Source of the DNA: an uncultured Alphaproteobacteria bacterium
GTDB lineage: Bacteria > Pseudomonadota > Alphaproteobacteria > HIMB59 > GCA-002718135
NCBI GenBank assembly: GCA_902615845.1
Contig: CACMQS010000002.1
Coordinates: 1-64,000 of the forward strand
DNA: 64,000 nucleotides
Direction of reading: 5' to 3'
Shown: positions 8,668 to 16,242 of the stretch, piece by piece
Layout of the letters: each line of letters begins with the position of its first letter
Position numbering within the stretch: the first letter of the stretch is position 1
Translations under genes and position numbers: made by a program
Notes under the pieces: generated by a model
The model's database searches: none
Seen by the model: only the letters and a program-made list of their open reading frames with translations
What the model was told of the DNA's origin: nothing

Positions 8668-9587
8668 CTCTTTTTTAATTTTGGATTTAAAGCATCTCTC
8701 ATCCAATCCCCTAATAAATTAATTGATAATGCTAAAACAATTAAGAAAATTGCTGGAAAAAAAGTAATCCACCACTCTCCTGAAAACAAAAAATTATTTC
8801 CAAACCTTATTAGAGTCCCAAGAGAAGGTGTTGTTGGTGGAACGCCAACACCTAAAAAACTTAAGGTGGACTCTGTAATAATTGCAAGTGCTAATCCGAT
8901 TGTAGCAATTACTAATATAGGCCGAAGTATATTTGGTAAAATATGCTTAAACATAATTAATATATTTGATAATCCAATAATTCTTGAAGCTGAGACATAC
9001 TCTTTATTTTTTTCAACTAAGGTTGATGCTCTCGATACTCTTGCAAACTGAGGCCATTCTGAAATACCAATGGCGAAAATCAAAACATAAATTGCCATTT
9101 CGTCATGCATTGATTGTGAGATAATTGCCCTTGCAATACCATCAACAAGTAAAGCCATTAAAATACTTGGAATAGTTAACTGCACATCTGTAAGGCGCAT
9201 TACAATTATCTCATACCTACCACCAATATATCCAGCTGTTATTCCAAGAAAAACTCCAAGTATCATTGCAAAAATTATAGATGCAAAACCAACGATCAGT
9301 GAAATTCTTGAACCATAAATCATTGTTGAAAACATATCTCTTCCTTGCTGATCAGTTCCTAATATGAAGCTAAAACTTCCTCCCTCCGACCATACTGGTG
9401 GGGTAAAGGCATCCATTAAAGAAACTGATGCTGGATCAAAAGGATTATAAGGTGCAACTATCCCAGCAAATACAGAACAAAAAAGTATAATAAAAAATAT
9501 TGTTGAAGAAATTACTGCTAATTTAGAATTAAAGAAACTGTATCCAATATCAGTATCGTATATTTTGTTGTACGTTTTAAGTAGCAT
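8664..9587 (-). CDS. Peptide-type ABC transporter permease (DppC-like)
   Basis: 307 residues. One N-terminal membrane segment, then the GTDQQGRDMFSTMIYGSRISL motif typical of DppC/OppC permeases just before the five-helix transport domain. The EAA-type coupling loop (SASRIIGLSNILIMFKHILPN) contacts the ATPase. Inner-membrane subunit of the binding-protein-dependent peptide-type importer. It starts 1 base after the stop of the partner permease and overlaps the ATPase start by four bases, so all are translated together. Confidence 0.93.
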   Translation of the reverse strand: MLLKTYNKIYDTDIGYSFFNSKLAVISSTIFFIILFCSVFAGIVAPYNPFDPASVSLMDAFTPPVWSEGGSFSFILGTDQQGRDMFSTMIYGSRISLIVGFASIIFAMILGVFLGITAGYIGGRYEIIVMRLTDVQLTIPSILMALLVDGIARAIISQSMHDEMAIYVLIFAIGISEWPQFARVSRASTLVEKNKEYVSASRIIGLSNILIMFKHILPNILRPILVIATIGLALAIITESTLSFLGVGVPPTTPSLGTLIRFGNNFLFSGEWWITFFPAIFLIVLALSINLLGDWMRDALNPKLKKR

Positions 9588-9588
9588 T

Positions 9589-10566
9589 TTAACTACCCTC
9601 TTCCTTCAGCCTAATTCTAGGATCAATAAAATAGTATGTGATATCTACAATAAAATTTATCATAACAAATATAAAAGCTACCATAATCATGTATGCTGAC
9701 ATAATTGGAATATCGACAAAGTATACTGCTTTGATAAATAATGACCCCATGCCTGGCCATTGAAAAACTGTTTCTGTAATAATTGAAAAAGCAATTAACG
9801 TTCCAATGTTAATACCTGTAATAGTAATAACTGGAATTAATCCATTTTTTAGCGCATGCTTATAATTAATAACACTCCTTTTTATACCTCTTGCTTTTGC
9901 AAATTTAATATAATCTGTTTGTAAAATTTCCATCATTTCAGCGCGGACTAATCTAATAACATATGTCATTTGAAATAAACTTAACGTAACTGATGGAAGT
10001 ATCAGTGCTTTTAAACCAGAAATAGTTAAAAATCCTGTACTCCAAAAACCTAATTGTGTGACTTCACCTCTTCCAAAGGATGGAAGAACTCCTAAAATTA
10101 CTGAAAACAAATAAATTAACATAATTCCTATAATGAATGTAGGTAATGAAACCCCTGCTAGAGAAATCACAAGAATAATATTAGAAATAAAACTGTCTCT
10201 GTAAATACCAGTATATACACCCAAGATGACACCGCTGATGATTGCAATTAAAGCGGAGACGAAAACTAATTCTAAAGTTGCAGGCATTCTTTCCGCAATT
10301 AAGTCTGAAACTTCTCTTTTTAATTGGTATGATATTCCAAAATCACCTTGAATTACATTTCCTATAAAACGTGAAAATTGAACGTAAACAGGATCATTTA
10401 AACCCAATACTTCTCTAACCTCAGCACGTCTTTCATCTGAAGCATCTTCTCCAGTCATACTATTTACTGGATCACCAACAAAATTAAATAAGGAAAATGA
10501 AACAAAAGCCACAACAATCATTACAAGAATAGATTGAAAGAGTCTTTTAAAGAAATAGCTAAACAT
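9589..10566 (-). CDS. Peptide-type ABC transporter permease (DppB-like)
   Basis: 325 residues with six membrane segments. It opens with the DppB/OppB-type start (FKRLFQSILVMIVVAFVSFSL) and the GDPVNSM turn. It carries the conserved periplasmic ALNDP-like region (LGLNDPVYVQFSRF) and the coupling loop YIKFAKARGIKRSVINYKHALKN. It forms the heteromeric channel with the next gene's product. It is separated from the binding-protein gene upstream by 45 bases that hold a strong hairpin (10574-10599), which probably lowers expression of the membrane parts relative to the binding protein. Confidence 0.93.
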   Translation of the reverse strand: MFSYFFKRLFQSILVMIVVAFVSFSLFNFVGDPVNSMTGEDASDERRAEVREVLGLNDPVYVQFSRFIGNVIQGDFGISYQLKREVSDLIAERMPATLELVFVSALIAIISGVILGVYTGIYRDSFISNIILVISLAGVSLPTFIIGIMLIYLFSVILGVLPSFGRGEVTQLGFWSTGFLTISGLKALILPSVTLSLFQMTYVIRLVRAEMMEILQTDYIKFAKARGIKRSVINYKHALKNGLIPVITITGINIGTLIAFSIITETVFQWPGMGSLFIKAVYFVDIPIMSAYMIMVAFIFVMINFIVDITYYFIDPRIRLKEEGS

Positions 10567-10573
10567 GGTTTAA

Positions 10574-10599
10574 TTTCTGGCCAGATTACTGGCCAGAAA
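10574..10599 (-). terminator. Hairpin between binding-protein and permease genes
   Basis: An 11-bp perfect inverted repeat (arms 10574-10584 and 10589-10599, 4-base loop) lies between the stop of the substrate-binding protein gene and the start of the first permease. The arms are GC-richer than their surroundings and on the minus strand the hairpin is followed by a weak T run. It is best read as an intra-operon attenuator or 3' end stabiliser for the binding-protein mRNA. Confidence 0.65.
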
Positions 10600-10611
10600 A
10601 TATAAAAATTA

Positions 10612-12186
10612 TTAGTTTACGTTTGCAAATCTAAATAATGGCTCGTTGTTCATTCTAATAGGAACATCGACATTACTTTTTGATGCTTGGTTGACAACTT
10701 GGTGATGTAAAGGAAGATATGTTACATCATCTTGAGTAATATCCCAAGCTTCAGCAATCATAGCATTTCTTTTATCTTGATCTGTTTCAACACCCATTGC
10801 CGCTACTAACTCATCAACTCTAGCATTACTGAAATTAACTTTATTCCAGCTACCAGCACTATCAAATAAGTACGAGTATACGTAATGACTATCAAAAGTT
10901 GGAACACCCCAACCTAACATGTACATGTCACTTGTCATACCGTTTGCGTCACCTTCTTTAACTTCTGAGAAGTGTTGACTTTTAGTTTTTGCATCAAGAG
11001 TTACATCAACTCCAATTTTAGCAAACATACCAATTGCAGCAACACAGATTGCTTCATCGTTTATGTAACGATCATTTGGACAATCTAGTGTAACTTCAAA
11101 TCCATCTGGATAACCAGCTTCTGCTAATAGTTTTTTTGATAGCTCTGGATCATAAGGTAATCTTTCATCACGTGCAGCTGTATGACCATTTACACCAGGA
11201 GCAGTGATAATTCCTGCAGGAACACTTTGTCCTCTCATTACCTTATCCTTAATAGCTTCCATATCTAAAGCATGGTACATAGCTAAACGAACTCTTTTAT
11301 CTGCAAAAGGATTTTTACCTTTGATATTAGATGAATTTAATTCAGCAGAGCCTTGATCCATTCCAAAAAATATTGTTCTATTTTGAGGAGTCATTTTTAC
11401 ACCATGTCCAGCAGAAGATTTGATTCTCTCAATATCTTGAACAGGAACAACGTTTGTGTAGTCAATTTCTCCAGATAGAAGTGCTGCAACTCTTGTTGCA
11501 TCATTTGCAATAGGAAGTAATTCAATAGTATCTACATTGAAAGTACTATCATCACCCCACCAATCATTATTTTTTTCAAAAACAGTTCTTACGTCCTGTT
11601 CTCTAAAAGTAATTTTGAAAGGTCCAGTTCCATTTGCATTAGAAGCACAATAAGATGTTTCACCTGCATCCCAGTTGTATGAAACTTCACAACCATTTGC
11701 TTTTGCCCAATCTTCAGACATAACAAATATCTGAGTTAATTGATTTAAAAGAATTGGATTTGGTCCATCTGTTACAATCTGAACTGTGTGATCAGTTAAT
11801 GCTGATGCTGATTTAATGCTTTTAATTAAATCTACCATATCAGATGGAGCAGTTTTTGCTCTATTGATACTAAAAGCAATATCACTAGCTGTTAAATCTG
11901 ATCCATCATGAAATTTTACACCCTTACGAATTGTAAATATCCAAGTGTCATCAGCAGTTGTTTTCCATGATTCAGCAAGCTGAGGAAGTATTTCCATATT
12001 AATACCTGGAGTTACTAAACCTTCATATACTTGACGCGAAACCATGTGAGTTGGTCCTTCGTTTTGTGCATGCGGATCAAGAGTTAAAGAGTCACCAGGC
12101 ATTGACCATTTAATAGTGTTTGCAAATGCTGGTGAGAAAATACCCATGAAAAGCAAAGACAAAACAATGCTTAAAGTCTTTTTCAT
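10612..12186 (-). CDS. Peptide-type ABC transporter substrate-binding protein (family 5)
   Basis: 524 residues. A signal peptide (residues 1-22, ending AFA) precedes a mature family-5 solute-binding protein with the usual order: WSMPGDSLTLDPHA, then VSRQVYEGLV, then LTASDIAFSINRAK, then RVRLAMYHALD. This family binds di- and oligopeptides, nickel, opines or oligosaccharides. The fused double ATPase and DppBC-like permeases make a peptide or peptide-like ligand most likely. Start ATG 12186 is set by a perfect GGAGG at 12194-12198 seven bases upstream and by the signal peptide; an ORF start at 12222 is not needed. First gene of its operon. Confidence 0.93.
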   Translation of the reverse strand: MKKTLSIVLSLLFMGIFSPAFANTIKWSMPGDSLTLDPHAQNEGPTHMVSRQVYEGLVTPGINMEILPQLAESWKTTADDTWIFTIRKGVKFHDGSDLTASDIAFSINRAKTAPSDMVDLIKSIKSASALTDHTVQIVTDGPNPILLNQLTQIFVMSEDWAKANGCEVSYNWDAGETSYCASNANGTGPFKITFREQDVRTVFEKNNDWWGDDSTFNVDTIELLPIANDATRVAALLSGEIDYTNVVPVQDIERIKSSAGHGVKMTPQNRTIFFGMDQGSAELNSSNIKGKNPFADKRVRLAMYHALDMEAIKDKVMRGQSVPAGIITAPGVNGHTAARDERLPYDPELSKKLLAEAGYPDGFEVTLDCPNDRYINDEAICVAAIGMFAKIGVDVTLDAKTKSQHFSEVKEGDANGMTSDMYMLGWGVPTFDSHYVYSYLFDSAGSWNKVNFSNARVDELVAAMGVETDQDKRNAMIAEAWDITQDDVTYLPLHHQVVNQASKSNVDVPIRMNNEPLFRFANVN

Positions 12187-12193
12187 ATTATTT

Positions 12194-12198
12194 CCTCC
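12194..12198 (-). promoter_or_regulatory. Strong ribosome binding site of the peptide-type binding protein
   Basis: GGAGG on the minus strand, 7 bases before ATG 12186. It decides the start over an in-frame upstream codon. Such consensus sites are rare in this window and mark genes expected to be highly translated. Confidence 0.8.
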
Positions 12199-12216
12199 AT
12201 AGAAATTAGATGGTAG

Positions 12217-12232
12217 ACCCATACAACTTCAA
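12217..12232 (-). promoter_or_regulatory. 16-base motif shared upstream of two binding-protein genes
   Basis: On the minus strand this reads TTGAAGTTGTATGGGT, 30 bases before the start of the peptide-type binding protein. A copy with 14 of 16 identical bases (TTGAATTCGTATGGGT) lies at 43325-43340, 40 bases before the start of the sugar-binding protein. It may contain a -35 element (TTGAA) or a regulator or RNA site. Seen in sequence; role unknown. Confidence 0.4.
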
Positions 12233-12246
12233 TGGAAATATTCAAT

Positions 12247-12296
12247 ATTATTAGTATTAATAAGTGCTATATTTTGTCATAATTATTAGTATTAAT
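12247..12296. repeat. Pair of 15-base direct repeats in a divergent promoter region
   Basis: ATTATTAGTATTAAT occurs at 12247-12261 and again at 12282-12296, 35 bases apart start to start, between the divergent binding-protein and nth genes. It could be a tandem regulator site. The sequence is very AT-rich, which raises the odds of chance repeats. Confidence 0.4.
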
Positions 12297-12310
12297 TTAG
12301 ACATACCCTT

Positions 12311-12318
12311 GGAGGAGG
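12311..12318 (+). promoter_or_regulatory. Ribosome binding site that fixes the GTG start of nth
   Basis: GGAGGAGG ends 9 bases before GTG 12328. This very strong Shine-Dalgarno sequence supports the GTG as the true start of endonuclease III. Confidence 0.8.
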
Positions 12319-12327
12319 CTTGATATA

Positions 12328-12978
12328 GTGAAAAAAATAGAGAAGGCACAAGAGATCTCTAGAATACTAAATCGTATATACAGAAAAGTACCTATTCCTC
12401 TTAACCACAAAAATAAATTTGAATTAGTTGTAGCTGTACTTCTTAGTGCTCAATGTACAGATGAAAGAGTTAATCAAGTTACGCCAATACTATTTAAAAA
12501 AGCTAACACAGCTATAAAAATGACAAAAGTGCCAAAAAAAACAATTTATAATATTATTCGCCCTTGTGGTTTGGCACCTCAAAAATCAAAAGCAATTTTT
12601 GAATTATCAAGAATTCTTGTAAAAAAATTTAAAGGCAATGTTCCAGAAAGTTTTGAAGAATTAGAAAACTTGCCAGGTGTTGGTCACAAAACAGCCAGTG
12701 TTGTTATGTCTCAAGGATTTGGTCATCCAGCATTTCCAGTTGATACACACATTCATCGTTTAGCTCAACGTTGGGGTTTAACAAATGGTAAAAATGTTGT
12801 CCAAACAGAAAGAGATTTAAAATATCTTTTTCCAAAAAAATCTTGGAACAAACTTCATTTACAAATAATATTTTATGGAAGAGAATTTTGTCAGGCAAGA
12901 AGTTGTTATGGTTTGGAGTGTGAAATATGCAAGGTTTGTAATCCAAAGAGAAAAACGCCTATTAAAACAAAAAAGTAG
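12328..12978 (+). CDS. nth: Endonuclease III (DNA glycosylase/AP lyase)
   Basis: 216 residues. It removes oxidised pyrimidines from DNA and cuts the abasic site in base excision repair. The helix-hairpin-helix LPGVGHKTA carries the catalytic Lys121, and the catalytic Asp139 sits in FPVDTHIHRL. The C-terminus has five cysteines (188, 193, 198, 201, 204) that should hold the 4Fe-4S cluster. Their spacing is not the classical C-x6-C-x2-C-x5-C of E. coli; C-x9-C-x2-C-x2-C is the closest reading. The start is GTG, set by a strong GGAGGAGG. It faces the haem operon convergently, with 3 bases between the stops. Confidence 0.94.
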   Translation: MKKIEKAQEISRILNRIYRKVPIPLNHKNKFELVVAVLLSAQCTDERVNQVTPILFKKANTAIKMTKVPKKTIYNIIRPCGLAPQKSKAIFELSRILVKKFKGNVPESFEELENLPGVGHKTASVVMSQGFGHPAFPVDTHIHRLAQRWGLTNGKNVVQTERDLKYLFPKKSWNKLHLQIIFYGREFCQARSCYGLECEICKVCNPKRKTPIKTKK

Positions 12979-12981
12979 TAA

Positions 12982-13401
12982 TTAAAAAGGCTGAAATACA
13001 ACAAGTATAAGTATAAAAATCAATATTACTGCTGGAGCTTCATTTGTAATTCTAAAAAACTTAGTAGAGTATTTGTTTTTATCATTTTTAAAATCATTAA
13101 GACATTTTAAACAAAAAAAATGATAGCCAGATAATAAAATTACAAATAAAATTTTTAAAATCAACCAAGTATCAATACCCACATAATGTGTAAGTGTAAA
13201 ACCTGATACCCACGTCACTATAAAAGCTGGAAACATAATTATTCTGTACAATTTTCCTTCCATTAGTTTGAATGTTTCTGAGGTTTCTTTTGTGATTTCA
13301 GGATTAGCATGATTTACAAACAAACGTGGCAGATATAAAAGTCCAGCCATCCAAGCTATGATACTAAAAATATGAATAACTTTCAGAGTATTAAATAACA
13401 T
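12982..13401 (-). CDS. hemJ: Protoporphyrinogen IX oxidase HemJ
   Basis: 139 residues, four membrane helices, the usual size. HemJ oxidises protoporphyrinogen IX to protoporphyrin IX in the inner membrane and replaces HemG/HemY in most alphaproteobacteria. Family motifs are visible: KVIHIFSIIAWMAGLLYLPRLFV with the conserved His and the Arg, the LMEGKLYRIIMFPAFIVTW stretch, and a Lys in WLILKILFV. It is the last gene of the haem operon, 3 bases after hemF, which strongly supports the assignment over other UPF0093/CopD-like proteins. Confidence 0.92.
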   Translation of the reverse strand: MLFNTLKVIHIFSIIAWMAGLLYLPRLFVNHANPEITKETSETFKLMEGKLYRIIMFPAFIVTWVSGFTLTHYVGIDTWLILKILFVILLSGYHFFCLKCLNDFKNDKNKYSTKFFRITNEAPAVILIFILILVVFQPF

Positions 13402-13404
13402 TAT

Positions 13405-14214
13405 TTATTCCCATACCACGTGAGGAGGCATTGACATTAATATAGCATCAACATTCCCACCAGTCTCTAGACCAAATTTTGTACCTCTATCATATAATAA
13501 GTTAAATTCAGCATAGCGACTACGCTTAACTAATTGTATCTTTTTTTCCTCTTCATTCCACTCCTCATCCTTAAGTGCAATTAAAGTATTTTTGATAAAC
13601 TGATGAAAATAAGTACCTACGCCTTGAACAAATTCAAAATCTTTTCCCCAATCACCAGTTTGAAGGTAATCAAAAAATATTCCTCCAACACCTCTTGGTT
13701 CGTTTCTATGTTTAAGAAAAAAATAGTCATCACACCATTTTTTAAATTTAGGATAATATGATTTATCATATTTATTACACAAAACTTCTAAACCACGATG
13801 ATATTTTTTCTCATCCTCAAATATTACACAAGGTGTAATATCCATGCCTCCACCAAACCATTCCTGAGTGGTTTTAATAAATCTTGTATTAAAATGCATA
13901 GAAGGAATTTTAGGTGAAACAGGATGTAATACAACACTGATGCCGGTTGCATTATAATTTGGATCTTCTTTAGCACCCGGAATAGTATCTCTCATATTTT
14001 CGTTAAATGTCCCAGAAACGGTAGAAATATTTACTCCACCTTTTTCAATAATATTCCCCTTAATTTTACTCATTTTACCACCGCCATCACCTTTGTGATC
14101 CCAGTTACTTATTTCAAATTGATTTTCATCAATGTTTTGAATAGTTTCAACTAAGTTATCTCGTAATTTTTCAAACCATTCTTTTGCAGTATTAAATTTG
14201 GGATCAGCAATCAT
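13405..14214 (-). CDS. hemF: Oxygen-dependent coproporphyrinogen III oxidase
   Basis: 269 residues. It converts coproporphyrinogen III to protoporphyrinogen IX with O2 in the cytoplasm. Diagnostic stretches include GGGVNISTV-like GGVNISTVSGTF, SVVLHPVSPKIPSMHFNTRF, WFGGGMDITP, RGVGGIFFDYLQ and RYAEFNLLYDRGTKFGLETGG. The length is normal for alphaproteobacterial HemF. The start is ATG 14214, giving an ATGA overlap with the hemH stop; an upstream TTG at 14223 is less likely. Use of HemF implies oxic growth. Confidence 0.96.
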   Translation of the reverse strand: MIADPKFNTAKEWFEKLRDNLVETIQNIDENQFEISNWDHKGDGGGKMSKIKGNIIEKGGVNISTVSGTFNENMRDTIPGAKEDPNYNATGISVVLHPVSPKIPSMHFNTRFIKTTQEWFGGGMDITPCVIFEDEKKYHRGLEVLCNKYDKSYYPKFKKWCDDYFFLKHRNEPRGVGGIFFDYLQTGDWGKDFEFVQGVGTYFHQFIKNTLIALKDEEWNEEEKKIQLVKRSRYAEFNLLYDRGTKFGLETGGNVDAILMSMPPHVVWE

Positions 14215-15236
14215 AATGGCCAACCTTGAGTATGTTTTTTTATCAGATTTACAAAAACATCTATGTGATCATCGTGATCATTCAAGCAAGGTATATAATG
14301 ATAATTTTCTCCACCTGACTCCATAAAATATTCTTTATTTTCTTCTTCAAGTTCTTCCAGTGTTTCAAGACAATCACTACTGAAACCAGGAGATATTATA
14401 TGTATATTTTTAATCCCTTGTTTTGGTAATTCTTTTAATGTTTCACTTGTATATGGCTTTAACCATTCCTCTCTTCCAAATCTACTTTGGAAAGTAGTCA
14501 TTATCTCATCATCTGTTAATCCCATATGTTCTTTAACAAGTCTTGTGGTTTTAAGACAAAAGCAATGATACGGATCACCATTAGTCAAATACCGTTTTGG
14601 TATACCATGATAACTAAAAATAATTTTTTGTGGTTTTGAAGTTTTTTTCCAAAATGACTTTATTGAATTTGACAATGCTTCAATATAATTTTTTTCTTCA
14701 AAGTACTGATTGATAAAACGCATTTCAGGTATCCAACGCCATTTTTGCAATACATTTGTTACTTCATCAAATGTACTACCTGTTGTTGCAGCACAATATT
14801 GCGGATACATAGGTAGAACTAATAATCTTCTTACTTGTTTTTTTTGAAGTTTTAACAAAGCATCTGGAATAGATGGATTGCCATAACGCATCCCAACTTC
14901 AAAAACTATATTTTCATTTTTTGAAGAAAAAGATGATTGGATTTTATTTAGTTGTCTGTTTGCTATATCTAAAAGTGGAGAACCCTTATCAGTCCAAATT
15001 TGTTTGTATGCTTCTGCTGACTTTGATGGTCTTATTTGTAAAATTACTAGCTTCAATATAATTTGCCATAGGATTTTAGGTAATTCGATTACTCTAGGGT
15101 CTGACAAAAATTGATTAAGATAAACTTTTAGTTCTTTTTTATTTGGAGCATCTGGAGTGCCTAGGTTAGTAATTAAAACGCCAATTTTTTCTCTACTCCC
15201 ATGCTCATAATCTTTTTCACCTATATATTTAACCAT
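14211..15236 (-). CDS. hemH: Ferrochelatase
   Basis: 341 residues. It inserts ferrous iron into protoporphyrin IX, the last step to protohaem. Conserved features are GVLITNLGTPDAP at the N-terminus, FLSDPRVIELP, the catalytic His in FSYHGIPKRYL, YHCFCLKTT, FQSRFGREEWLKPYT and SPGFSSDCLETLEE. It is expected to be cytoplasmic and loosely membrane-associated. It lies 5 bases after hemE and overlaps hemF by 4 bases. Confidence 0.96.
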   Translation of the reverse strand: MVKYIGEKDYEHGSREKIGVLITNLGTPDAPNKKELKVYLNQFLSDPRVIELPKILWQIILKLVILQIRPSKSAEAYKQIWTDKGSPLLDIANRQLNKIQSSFSSKNENIVFEVGMRYGNPSIPDALLKLQKKQVRRLLVLPMYPQYCAATTGSTFDEVTNVLQKWRWIPEMRFINQYFEEKNYIEALSNSIKSFWKKTSKPQKIIFSYHGIPKRYLTNGDPYHCFCLKTTRLVKEHMGLTDDEIMTTFQSRFGREEWLKPYTSETLKELPKQGIKNIHIISPGFSSDCLETLEELEEENKEYFMESGGENYHYIPCLNDHDDHIDVFVNLIKKHTQGWPL

Positions 15237-15241
15237 ATCTA

Positions 15242-16240
15242 TTAGCTAAATTCTTTTCTGATATTTTCTATAAATAAATGAACATTTTTTTCTGGAGTGT
15301 TTTTGTTAATTCCATGTCCAAGGCCACAAATCCAGCCATTAAGGTTTTCAATTGATTTCATTTTTTCAATAAAATCTTTTAAATCATTAAGAAATGTATC
15401 TGTTTCACTTAACATTAATTGTTCATTGAAATTACCTTGAATAAATCCATGTTTTTGATTTTCAAACATAAATTTAAGATCTATTGTGTGATCATAGCCA
15501 AAACCACCAAAGGGAAAACTGATGATAGAATTTAGATCTGTTAAACTTTTACCTCTTGAATAATAGCCAAGTTTATTTGGAAAAGAAATTGCAATCTCTT
15601 CCAAAAATTTTGAATAAATTTCATAAAAATTTATTTTATCTAAATCATACAAGGAGCTATCAAAAATCATGACAAGTTCAACACCTGCATCTAATTGTAA
15701 TTGAATATTTTTCTTAAGAAGGGGTAGAAGTGTTTTTGAAATAAATTCTAAATTCATTTTAGTGTCGATTAAATCAGAGTTATTATTTCCAAATGCATAT
15801 TTTGATAATGTCCAAGGTCCGCCAACAAATCCAATTAAACTTTTATTATTTGGCAATTTCTCTTTTGTTATTTTTATAGCTTCAAATTGAAATTGCATAT
15901 GCTCAATACCGCGATCAATATTACTATAATCATTAATGTTTTCTGAATTTATATAAGAATTAAATTTAGGTCCTGGGTCAAACTTTAATTCTAAACCAAG
16001 TCCCTCCAAGATAAATAAAATATCACTGAATAAAATTGCAATATCATAATCAAACTCTTGTATTGGGCCAAAAGCGACTTCTGCGGCTAGATCCGGAGTT
16101 TTACAAAGTTCTTCAAAAGTATATTTTTCTTTGAGCTTGCGATAATGCGAATGGTACCTCCCAGCCTGTCTCATGAACCAAATGGGTGGTGTTTTTTGAA
16201 TATTTCTTTTGAGAGCATTTTCGAATAAAATATTTGTCAT
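15242..16240 (-). CDS. hemE: Uroporphyrinogen III decarboxylase
   Basis: 332 residues. It removes four carboxyl groups from uroporphyrinogen III. The N-terminal signature TPPIWFMRQAGRYHSHYR with the two substrate-binding Arg residues is complete. FGPIQEFDYDIAILFSDIL carries the catalytic Asp, and GFVGGPWTLSKY and GFIQGNF follow. The start is ATG 16240, two bases after the hemC stop; the in-frame TTG at 16270 would overlap hemC by 28 bases and adds ten unconserved residues. Confidence 0.96.
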   Translation of the reverse strand: MTNILFENALKRNIQKTPPIWFMRQAGRYHSHYRKLKEKYTFEELCKTPDLAAEVAFGPIQEFDYDIAILFSDILFILEGLGLELKFDPGPKFNSYINSENINDYSNIDRGIEHMQFQFEAIKITKEKLPNNKSLIGFVGGPWTLSKYAFGNNNSDLIDTKMNLEFISKTLLPLLKKNIQLQLDAGVELVMIFDSSLYDLDKINFYEIYSKFLEEIAISFPNKLGYYSRGKSLTDLNSIISFPFGGFGYDHTIDLKFMFENQKHGFIQGNFNEQLMLSETDTFLNDLKDFIEKMKSIENLNGWICGLGHGINKNTPEKNVHLFIENIRKEFS

Positions 16241-16242
16241 TT

